A DNA stretch of 64,000 nucleotides from Poa pratensis (Eukaryota; Streptophyta; Magnoliopsida; Poales; Poaceae), in assembly GCA_947311845.1 (NCBI GenBank), contig CAMZMU010000080.1, positions 46,173,588 to 46,237,587 of the forward strand, in the 5' to 3' direction. Each line of letters opens with the position of its first letter. The first letter of the stretch is position 1. Below, piece by piece: positions 46,801 to 55,068 of the stretch. The position numbers and the translations under genes were made by a program. Below the pieces are notes generated by a model. The model did not search any database. It saw only the letters and a program-made list of their open reading frames with translations, and was not told the origin of the DNA.

Positions 46801-49800
46801 AAATAAAAAAACTTTGAATTTTTTCTACCAACCAATATTTGGATAAGTTTGTGGAAAAAACACAAACATGTTAGACCATTTAAATCCAAATTTGAAATTT
46901 AAGGCTTCAAAAAAAATGTAACTCTTTGAAGCCCGATTATTTTATGAATGTGACATGTGCGTTTCCAACTTTCAACAATTTTTTACATCTAAACGTTTTT
47001 TAAACCGTAAATTTTTCCAATTACAGCAATTTCAAAATTGAGCAATCTCTAAAATCCAACCATTTTAAAAACGATTTTTCTTTTCAAATTCCGATGATTC
47101 CCATACTTAAACAATTTCAGAATGTTGCCATTTTCAACTTCTAATTTAAAAAACACGTACCATTGTGGCAGAACTTAAAAAATAGATGAATTTCCAAATT
47201 CCAAACAAAAAACAAACTTTCCCAGGACCTAATAAATGGCTATATTGTATTTTCAAACAATATTACCCATTGTCAAATCAAAAGAAAATAAAACTATCAC
47301 GATTTTCCAGCCGATAAATATTTAACCGCATCAGATTAATTAACGTGAATTTCATCCTTTTCTAAAACATTTTTTACAAAAGTTAGGTTTCTGACAGTTG
47401 GTGCCTTTTTCCTTCATAATTTCCATAAAATAAAAAACGTTCAAAGTAACTTGATTTTTAAATTTCGACAATTTAAAATACACCCTCTAATTAAAGATCA
47501 GACTTACCGAATTCTCATACGATTCATTACTCAGATTATGGAGTCAAAATAGATATTTATGACAAATTACAGACATATTTGCCCATTCCAATTTACGTAA
47601 TTAAATTAAATATTTATTCCAAAACACATGCATATTTCAACATTCAAGGCCGCTAAGTACCTACAAATACCTTAAATGACAAATACCACCCAATTTGAAT
47701 TTTACCACAACTACGCGGCATACAAATTTGACTATTTCAAAATTTTATTTGCCTTGCAAATCTAACCATTTTACAAACATGAAAATAATTCGAAACAAGT
47801 AAAACAAAAATGATTGGTTCACTCTCGCAATAACTCCATAATTTGTAATATTTGTGCACAAAATAAATGCGTTACACAAACAACGTCAACAATTCTATTC
47901 ACAAAATATTAAGTAACCAAATAGCTATATTGTATTTTCAAACAATATTACCCACTGTCAAAAAAAAAAAACTATCACGATATCCAGCCGATAAATATTT
48001 AACCGCATCAGATTAATTAACGTGAATTTCATCCTTTTCTAAAACATTTTTTACAAAAGTTAGGTTTCTGACAGGTGGTGCCTTTTTCCTTCAATAATTT
48101 CCATAAAATAAAAAAGTTCAAACTAACTTGATTTTTAATTTCGACAATTTAAAATACACCCTCTAATTAAAAGATCAGACTTACCGAATTCTCATACGAT
48201 TCATTTACTCAGATTATGGAGTCAAAATAGATATTTATGACAAATTACAGACATATTTGCCATTCCAATTTACGTAATTAAATTAAATATTTATTCCAAA
48301 CACATGCATATTTCAACATTCAAGGCCGCTAAGTACCTACAAATACCTTAAACGACAAATACCACCAGATTGAATTTTACCACAACTACGCGGCATACAA
48401 ATTTGAATATTTCAAAATTTTATTTGCCTTGCAAATCTAACCATTTTACAAACATGAAAATAATTCGAAACAAGTAAAACGAAAACGATTGGTTCACTCT
48501 CGCAATAACTCCATAATTTGTAATATTTGTGCACAAAATAAATGTGTTACACAAACAACGCCAAAAATTCTATTCACAGAATATACTATCACAACGGCGC
48601 GTCGTCACGACGCGCCAAAATTCCACTAGTTTCAGCTAAAAATGGTTCTATAATTGAAAGAATTAATAACAGTTGTCTAGTGGTTCAAGAACCATGTCAT
48701 GCATGACCAAAAATTAGAACGACGCGCCAAAATTCCACTAGTTTCAGCTAAAAATGGTTCTATAATTGAAAGAATTAATAACAGTTGTTCTAGTGGTTCA
48801 AGAACCATGTCATGCATGACCAAAAATTAGAAGAAAATCACAAGTTGCTCACCTCCAAATTTCCTGTAATGGGAGAAGCATGCAGATGGCTGTGCAACCA
48901 CTTTCTAGTCCTCATATGTTGAAGCCTTACGATTGTTCCGTGTGTTATAGGATGGCCTTGTTTGGCTGAAGTATCCGGCTGAGGTCGTACGATCTGCATT
49001 CTCAGATATACTATAAACATAAGTTGACACAGAACTTATCACCCTAAGTTATGAATTTTATGGTAACAAACTACTAGAATATATTCCAACAAAAAAATAG
49101 AAGAAAAAAACACATGCATCAATTTATTCGTAGAAAATTTTATGCTGAAACTACATTGCGGAATTCCAATACAGAATTATTTAGTGCATGGAGCATGCTC
49201 CATATTAAGCAATTTTCATTTTTAAAAGGATATGAAATGGCCAATAATGTCTTGGCAGTACCACTTCAAATAGCAGTACAAGTATGTGGCCAAACCCAGG
49301 AAGGAAGGATTGGTGGAATGTGCTATAACCTGAAAGCTGTCACTAGTTAGCTTTAGAGATAAGTGCTCATTACCCCTTGAATTATGACCCAAGTAAAATT
49401 TTCAAACCCAAACTCCAACATCAGGTTGAACACGCCTCATCTCTAAAGAACGTTTACTTTAAACCCAACATTCCAGTCCCCCACCCCTCCTCCCAACACA
49501 AGAGCGCGCAGAATGTGGTGGTTTTCCCTTAGGGCATGTACAATGGTTATATCTTAGCGTTGCCACGTAGGATGACTGCTGAGCTAGGGGAGAGAGAAAT
49601 GAAAAAAGAGTCTTGTCTTCTCTTAGATAAGAGATGATCTCTTAGCCAATATGTCCCGGCACAAATTTAAGATATCTAGTTATTACAGAGACTTAAAAAT
49701 AATCCATTGTACATCATGCTTTATTGATATATCTACATTACATGGTGGGTCTAAGATAAGACTATCTTATCAACCATTTTACATGCCCTTATATGGCCTA

Positions 49801-52800
49801 GGTGTAAATATTTTCATGGACATAATGTCCATGTGGTGAAAAATATTTGAGTCAGCACATCCAATTTTTGAAGAAAAGAAATTGTTCTAGTATTTAAATA
49901 AATATTAAAATGAAAAAAAATATCTGAAAAATACAAAGATGAAGAAAAACTTTGAAACAATGGGCAGAAAATTAATACGGAACGTGAAACAGATAAAATA
50001 AATTAAAAAATCAGAAAAATGAGGAAATTATGATATAAAAAACTGTGAAATAGCTAAAATATATAAAGAATGGAGTCATATAGCAACGGCTAGATAGGTA
50101 CCTACAACAAATTACTTAATTTTCATTTTATTTCCTCTTTTATTTATTATCATATCTTCTTCCCAGGAGGTCACCCATTACTACTCTCGTCCAAATGGGT
50201 TTCATACCATGGGACTGGCTAGTTTTTACGTTGGCTCGCCAAGCCTATCACAATTCACAACCCTTAGATGGAACCCTTTCACGAGGACTTCCCAGGATGT
50301 CACCCATCTAGTGCTACTCTCGCCCAAATGGGTTTTTCATGTGTGTGTTTTTTGTGGTGATCCAAATTCGTATATACTGATAAATGCCAGCTTGTGACGA
50401 AGGAGAGTGGAGCGCCCCGGAGTTGGCTTATGACCGTGGTCCAATTCGTGGCGGCCGCACGGAGGGGGTGGGGGCGGCAGCCCCGCGGTACGGTACGAGT
50501 TGTACTCAACTTGGAGATCACGTTACGACCTAGTTAGGTCAGGACTCCTATAAATACATCATGTAAGCCGCCGGTTGGGATAAGCCACACTATTGTAAAT
50601 CCCCGGCGTTGTAACCTCACCCGAAATAGTGAGTATTGTTGGCTGGCGCCGTGGTTTTTTCCTCTCCATTGTTGGAGGGGTTTTTCCACGTTAAAATCTC
50701 GTGTCCCGTTGGTTTGATCTTGCTTAACTTTGTCGTTGATTTCCTATTGCGTGTAACATTTCATACCCATGGGACTGGTTAGTCTTACGTTGGCTCGCCA
50801 AGCCTATCACAACCCTCCTCCTTTACCCGGGCTTGGGACCGGCTATGCTAGAAGACATAGGCGGAGTTTTATTTATTTATTATCATAGGCGGTAAAAATA
50901 ATAATATGATATTTCTAAAATTTGGACAATGATCCAAAAAATAGAATATGTCATATTATTATTTTACCGGTTTTGAAATTGTCACTCTAATTTTGTAGCT
51001 TCGAAAAAAAGGGTGTTCCACAGTGTAAGTAGAGCTGAGACAATCTCAGTCATCAGCTTGGGCTGTTGATCGATTATCATCGGCTTGCCATCGCCATGCG
51101 AAGGTGTAGTGGTCGGCTTACAGATCCATATGTTACGGGCATGTTTTCGGTAGAAATGTGTAAGGAGCTAAGGAGGGTGTGCGTCTGAAGTCTCGACCTA
51201 ATGGGGTAATGTGATAACTTGCCCTCACCCTCGTGCACCAGAAGGCGTTGAGGCAGAACCTGTGCTGCTTTGGAGAATATATTTTCTTATTATTCCAAAG
51301 AGTACATTGGGGCTGCTCTTCTATTAGGTTGCAGACGAACTCGAATAGGACACAATAACTGACTTGAGATCGTTTATATATCTTGCAGTAGACAGTGGTA
51401 TTGCACACCTATTTTAAACTATTGTTACCTAACCTTCAGCCTCTCTAGATGAATTCAATCTATTGCCTAGGCATCTGCTTTTCTGCTGCTGCGCCGCTGC
51501 TGTCCTAGTGTGCTGCCTGCTACTTCTGGAATAGTACTGGTGCTCCATCAATTTTCTTGTGGTGCCTCTGGTAGGCCACAAAAGGAGTCCACAGCAGCTT
51601 ATCTCTTAGATTTATACCCCAACTCAAGTTTACTTATGCAAGATTTTCCATTTTGAACATGATTAGCTCCGCCCTTAGTTTTAGAATAGAGTTATGGCCA
51701 GTGACTGGCTGGAACGTAGAACTCCAACGTCCTAGAAGCTGGGCTGTGTTTCAAAACGTTGGCATTATGTTCTGGGTAGAGCGGGCTGTGTGTCAAAACG
51801 TTTGCATTATGCTTTGGGTAGAGCAGTGGTGAACATTTTTGTTAAGGTTTTGCTATTTCAATTTGCAAATGTAATTTATTTTGGAGGATTACTCGAAGCT
51901 GGTTTATTTAGCCTAACAAATTAGGGACTCCTAGCCCAAAACATATACTACCTCCATCCACCAAACTCTACTAACTATGGAAGCTCAAGGTCAATTTTTT
52001 GCCACTTTTGAGCAAAGTGAACAACAATATTTATCGAATGCTTAGACTGGACAAACGAAATTAATGTCAGGAGTTCTTTCATAAAAATATCAAATAATAT
52101 TTGTACTTCATTAATTCTTAGTTTCAACAAAAACATTTTGCTAGAAAATCAAATGATCAAAGTTGCGGTATGTATCAACCTTATTCGAGTTACATAAATG
52201 AGTGAATGCACAATAAAAAGTCGGAAAGGGAAAGTAATTGAGCAAAACCAGATTAACACACTTATGGTCATATGCTAGAATTGTTACTGAACGTGTAATT
52301 CTCCCAAGTTATCATCAACTTGAAGTTCCAAAAACAAGCACAAGAAAATCACAAAGGAGCAACCAAGTGATGCCGTTTCAATTGAACATAATCCACAAAC
52401 TTCCAATGCCAATAATATATGAGGATGAGAGGATATGACCAATTTGTTTGACACAGAGTTAGAGGATTACATACCCAGTAGCTGTTGGCGTCGTCCACAT
52501 TGGGGAAGCTGGTGACGACTGCTGGCCGCTCCCAGATCCATACGGCACGTCGTGGGAATGCAGCCGAAACTTGGTCCGCTCGTGCATCAACTTGACCACT
52601 GATCCGTAGGAAATCTAACAAAGAATTGGAGAAACACTCGTATCACTGATCCGACCCGTGAGTCTTCTCAATCCCAAACGCGCGCGGAAAATCTAATCAC
52701 CCTAAAACACCAGCAATCCCAAATCGCAAGCGTACACAGCAGAAATCACCCACCTCGACGGCGGTACCGGTATCCGGCTCGGCAGCGTAGGACTGCGCCG

Positions 52801-52867
52801 GCGACGCCTCGGGGAAATCAAGGCCGAGGTAGAGCAGCAACGCGAGCGCGAAGGAGGCGGCGGCCAT
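43826..52867 (-). CDS. SDF2: SDF2-like ER-lumen MIR-domain protein, six exons, frame broken as assembled
   Basis: Minus-strand exons are 52867-52754, 52614-52475, 48993-48853, 44588-44541, 44446-44317 and 43908-43826, all with GT/AG splice sites. The start is the ATG opening MAAASFALALLLYLGLDF, a signal peptide. The longer upstream frame lacks an ATG. MIR-type segments follow: KLMHERTKFRLHSHDVPYGSG in exon 2, VRLQHMRTRKWLHSHLH in exon 3 and HVDTGGYLHSHDKKYTRIAGG in exon 5. Length, about 219 residues, equals plant SDF2, which works in the ER with an ERdj3-type J protein and BiP in glycoprotein quality control. Exon 2 lacks one base (in GGCCAGCAGTCGTCACC), exon 4 two (GATACGGGACTATTGG) and exon 6 one (GGTGTTGGCACAAG). 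Conserved reading resumes each time, so these are assembly errors or very recent decay. Confidence 0.9.
43940..44235. repeat. Possible MITE in SDF2 intron 5
   Basis: Intron 5 (43909-44316) holds repeated short phrases TAGGAAAATCGTA, TTCCTATAGGAT and their complements around a central region, resembling the self-complementary grass MITEs with AGGAATCCTAT-type arms. Exact ends and target duplication could not be fixed. Confidence 0.35.
44589..45763. other. SDF2 intron 3, proximal part
   Basis: AT-rich intron sequence of ordinary appearance between exon 4 and the Helitron. No ORF with a recognisable product and no clear transposon ends are visible. Confidence 0.5.
45764..46176 (+). repeat. Direct duplication of about 205 bases at the Helitron left end
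   Basis: Copies 45764-45968 and 45969-46176 both start TAACTATATTAAAGAGGTGCG and end in GTCCACGATTCCAGAA. Differences are small indels and one extra CTACAGTG block. Each contains the short palindromic CTGTAGCAGTTACAG. Confidence 0.88.
46180..46602 (+). CDS. GC-rich gene-like ORF inside the Helitron, doubtful
   Basis: 140 codons from ATG (MDVFAICGNPKDPAAKSPQKPP) to TGA in a block of about 70 percent G+C. The protein is Ala/Arg/Pro/Ser-rich without domains, and an overlapping minus-strand frame of 226 codons (46767-46087) is equally open. High G+C keeps all frames open, so coding is not demonstrated. The block may be a captured first exon of a host gene, which Helitrons commonly carry. Confidence 0.25.
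   Translation: MDVFAICGNPKDPAAKSPQKPPSLSLSFARGRSLPPPPTRYAAAPHLLPQIEAHRGMRRRSLSSLPQLACRSAAASPESTPACPQVAAASARRSRRSGDPIAAAPPAAGARDQRIRHARARDPERRRSTPPSPPRRARRW
47239..48583 (+). repeat. Tandem duplication of about 0.7 kb in the Helitron
   Basis: Copy A runs 47239-47909 and copy B 47934-48583, spaced by 695 bases. Both begin GCTATATTGTATTTTCAAAC and run colinear through CAGCCGATAAATATTTAACC to ATTCTATTCACA. Differences are mostly single-base indels. The sequence is AT-rich and noncoding. Confidence 0.92.
48608..48832. repeat. Duplicated Helitron terminus plus host intron sequence
   Basis: Copy 1 is 48608-48719 and copy 2 is 48720-48832. Each starts with the right arm of the terminal hairpin (CGACGCGCC), includes the CTAG end, and continues about 90 bases into the intron (TTTCAGCTAAAAATGG to AAAAATTAGAA). 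The copies differ by one base. The unit ends 20 bases from the exon 3 splice donor. Confidence 0.92.
49021..49531. other. SDF2 intron 2, left part
   Basis: A/T-rich intron DNA next to exon 3. An open frame at 49114-49350 is not supported by any motif. Nothing else is visible. Confidence 0.5.
49532..49788. mobile_element. Tourist/Harbinger-type MITE
   Basis: 257 bases with terminal inverted repeats GGGCATGTACAATGG (left) and, read inverted, GGGCATGTAAAATGG (right). They are flanked by TTA on both sides (49529-49531 and 49789-49791), the 3-bp duplication typical of PIF/Harbinger. Noncoding, and located in SDF2 intron 2. Confidence 0.88.
49792..50158. other. AT-rich intron stretch
   Basis: Very A-rich sequence (runs of GAAAAA and TAAAATA), with no gene or clear element ends. 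Confidence 0.5.
50159..50252 (-). repeat. 5S rRNA-derived repeat, copy 1
   Basis: On the minus strand 50191-50159 reads GACGAGAGTAGTAATGGG then TGACCTCCTGGGAAG, the 3' half of plant 5S rRNA including the box C region. A common non-5S tail lies on its 5' side (minus strand; AACCAGTCCCATGG-type and GGCTTGGCGAGCCAACGT). Such 5S-containing repeats recall Cassandra-type elements. The 5S 5' half is missing, so this is not a functional 5S gene. Confidence 0.65.
50280..50880 (-). repeat. 5S rRNA-derived repeat, copy 2, split by a solo LTR
   Basis: Minus-strand 50325-50280 reads GGGCGAGAGTAGCACTAG then ATGGGTGACATCCTGGGAAG and TCCTCGTG, again the 5S 3' half and longer than copy 1. The same tail as in copy 1 is interrupted at TTTCA by the insert 50340-50758 and resumes at 50764 (TACCCATGGGACTGG, TTGGCTCGCCAAGCC). 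It ends near 50880 in a TTTATTTATTTATTATCAT run like that before copy 1. Confidence 0.65.
50340..50758 (+). mobile_element. Short solo LTR (Copia-type look)
   Basis: A 419-base insert starts TGTGTGTG, ends TGTAACA, and is flanked by TTTCA (50335-50339 and 50759-50763). It has a CCTATAAATA box near 50550 and the TTTTTCCACGTTAAAATCTCGTGT phrase typical of small grass Copia LTRs. The orientation follows from that box. No internal region is present. Confidence 0.78.
50881..52474. other. SDF2 intron 2, right part
   Basis: Anonymous intron DNA. ATACTACCTCCATCC at about 51945 resembles a degenerate Stowaway terminus, but no partner end was found. A locally repeated phrase (GCTGTGT...CAAAACGTT...GCATTATG) lies near 51745-51825. 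No gene is visible. Confidence 0.45.
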
Positions 52868-53369
52868 CGCCAGGAGCAGCGCCAGAAACCAGGTTCTCTG
52901 CCAGAAGGGCACCTCCGGCTCACCGCGGCGCCTTGTCCGCTCACGCGCGAGGACGCCGGCGAGGCTGGTGGGCGCCGCCTCCGACGGCTTCGTCTCCGCG
53001 GAAGTGGTCTTGCGGTGGGAGAGGCCCGGCGACTGGGACGTTGACGGCGCCACCGCGGCGGTGTCGACCCGGAAGCCGTCGGAAGCTGGTTCGTCCGTAC
53101 ACCGCTAGTTCGCCGCTGTGAGCACGCGTGGCGAGGCGTAGGCGAATCGCGTGAGTTTTGAATTCCTAGTACATTTGCGAGTGTTTCCCCTCGAGTTATT
53201 TTGGCTCCACAGGTTGGGAGCGATGGCAGGAAGACGAAGTGGTGTGGCACGATTTTACTACCGAAAGCTGACGAGTGACATGTGGGGCCACTGTGAGTGT
53301 TGCGTTCCTGGGACCACTTGTCATTGTCGTCGGTTCTGGGAGGCTGCGAGCAAGCTGCGGCTTCTCCGG
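52868..53369 (-). promoter_or_regulatory. SDF2 5' untranslated region and proximal promoter
   Basis: GC-rich sequence up to about 53110, then mixed. The frame upstream of the ATG is open (SDGFRVDTAAVAPSTS...) to a TAG near 53104 but contains no ATG, so the GTG-led extension is rejected. No clear TATA box is visible. Plus-strand readings at 53151-53552 are unlikely to be a gene. Confidence 0.5.
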
Positions 53370-53377
53370 CCACGTCA
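53370..53377 (-). promoter_or_regulatory. TGACGTGG, UPR-type element upstream of SDF2
   Basis: On the SDF2 strand this octamer matches the TGACGTG[G/A] site bound by ATF6/bZIP60-class factors in the unfolded protein response. It lies about 500 bases before the ATG. A CCAAT on the same strand lies farther upstream (near 53447-53451). Plant SDF2 is known to be induced by ER stress, so the site is plausible. A single octamer can arise by chance. Confidence 0.45.
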
Positions 53378-53912
53378 TACGAAGGGGTGCACGGCGAATG
53401 GGAGGCGAGAGCGTGGCAGTCATGGTGACATGGCGGAACATCATTGGCCCGGGAGTCTTCGGTTGTGCTGGTCGATTGTGCTGGTCTGCTCTGCCGGTCA
53501 AGATACGGTCGGCTTCGACGTGTTATACGAGAGAGACGTTTTGACCCGGTGAATATGCAATTCTTATTGAAAATATATTTTAGACGTATTTTAAATAAAT
53601 AAAAAATCCTTTGTGTTGACAAAGTCCTTTAACGAAAACCCGACACAAAAAATGACGTTTTCCGCGAAACGTTTTTGTGAATATGTTCCGCGAAATTTTA
53701 CTTCTGAATTTTCTAACATTTGTGTGCCCCTCTCTTTTTTGGTGGCCTCCATTGATCTTTTCTTTGTTGTTTTCTTTCTCTCTTTTCACTTTTCTGGCCT
53801 CCATGACTTTTTTTTATTTCTCATAAGTAGGGGGAACACGGTAAAAACATCACACTTTATTACTCATTACTCAACTGAAATCATTAGCATGAGCCTCTGG
53901 CATGTATCGGAC

Positions 53913-54413
53913 AGGGCCGGACCCATAGTGGTGCTGAGTGTGCCGTCCGCACAGGGCACATAAATTTTGCTAGGGACCGGTCCGTCTAATCACGAAGCAG
54001 TTGACGCACTGCCCGAGACGAGGTGAGTTCGTCGGTCCGTGTAACTACAAAGCAAATTACTACTTTTTTAATACGTCAACTGACTTATGATGTTGTATCT
54101 CTTTAATTTTATTTTATTCATCTTTGTATGAGTGTTTCAAGAACTAATTAAGATTTGAGTCATCATGGGAAAATATCAATCTGGTGCCCACAAGTAAGCG
54201 AAAAGAACTTAATAAATTCTCAAAAGGAGGCTATGGACAAGTTTATTACAAAAATTACAATTGTCATCGGATAATCAGTCAGTTAATTCTTCTAACCTTA
54301 CACTTAAAAATCATGCCACATACATTAAAATTGTTCATTTAGTTCAAATTTTCTCGCGGGATAGGGCCCATTTTAGAGTTTCGCACAGGACCCCGGATTT
54401 CGTCGGCCGGCTA
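53913..54413. mobile_element. Degenerate hAT-like element
   Basis: The left end CAGGGCCGGACCCATAG and the right region CACAGGACCCCGG...CGGCCGGCTA resemble the CAGGGCCGGCCC-type ends of grass hAT elements. The target duplication is not recognisable and the right TIR is decayed. The AT-rich middle has no transposase. Surrounding sequence at 53560-53912 and 54414-55068 shows nothing definite. Confidence 0.35.
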
Positions 54414-55068
54414 GACAACGAACATTTCATAATACACTCGTTTGCATGTCTTTAGGATAAAAGAAAAAACAACTAAAAAAGAAATCAAAAGATCGGCCTG
54501 GTATCGGGTGTGCAATGATTTAGTGTAACATGTAAACAAATATACGAAGGTGGTCATACCAAGTAAATATCATGTCAGCTCCATCTAGTCATGTAATATA
54601 ACGACGGATATTGCATGACAATATATTTTAGAATGGCATGAAAATATCATACAGGTAGGTAAGGTGGCTATTTTGAAGAAGATATATCTATGTTATGTGT
54701 AGAAGAACAGGATGAACTTCTCCCACGGATTTGGACGCACCTACGAAATTTGCACCATGTCTCAAGGTGAGAGTGTGAAAGAGATATGTCTAGAGTATTT
54801 TTAATATTTGTTTCATAGTTCATGTTTATATTTCTGTGGTATAAATGTTATGGTTTCTGAATATAAATTCGAGGAAAACCCATGTGCACGTGTGGAATGT
54901 GAACACCGAGAAGAGTCCTAGTCTCGCTTCTTAGACTAGTTCATTGGTTGCACGATGACACTGTTTTCCTAGTCATGGGCAAAAGGTTCCAGCAACAATG
55001 TGAGCACATTATTGGCGGAACAATGGGGCTAGACAAACCAAACTTATTGATATGCTACAAGATCTAAT

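Larger units (their letters stand above)
45764..48629 (+). mobile_element. Helitron in SDF2 intron 3
   Basis: The 3' end is diagnostic: a perfect 9-bp stem with a 3-base loop, GGCGCGTCG-TCA-CGACGCGCC (48596-48616), then nine bases and CTAG (48626-48629) before a T. The left end is placed at the TAACTATATTAAAGAGG stretch (45764), which resembles Helitron starts, but the exact TC is not certain. Inside are a 205-base tandem duplication at the left end, a GC-rich gene-like block (46180-46690), AT-rich filler and a 0.7-kb tandem duplication. No Rep/helicase gene is present. It is inserted opposite to the direction of SDF2 transcription. Confidence 0.75.

Noticed and set aside
49114..49350. ORF ending QVCGQTQEG..., first taken for a duplicated SDF2 last exon
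   Set aside because: Only the VCG tripeptide matches; the rest does not follow the SDF2 C-terminus.
50159..50325. 5S rRNA genes
   Set aside because: Only the 3' half of 5S is present, with substitutions and no 5' half, so these are derived repeats.
51945..52000. Stowaway MITE end (ACTACCTCCATCC)
   Set aside because: No partner end or TA duplication found.
52697..53622. 306-codon minus-strand ORF and a GTG-led 118-residue ORF overlapping SDF2 exon 1
   Set aside because: The conserved SDF2 frame starts at the ATG at 52867; the longer frames run into intron 1, and the GTG-led one has no upstream ATG.
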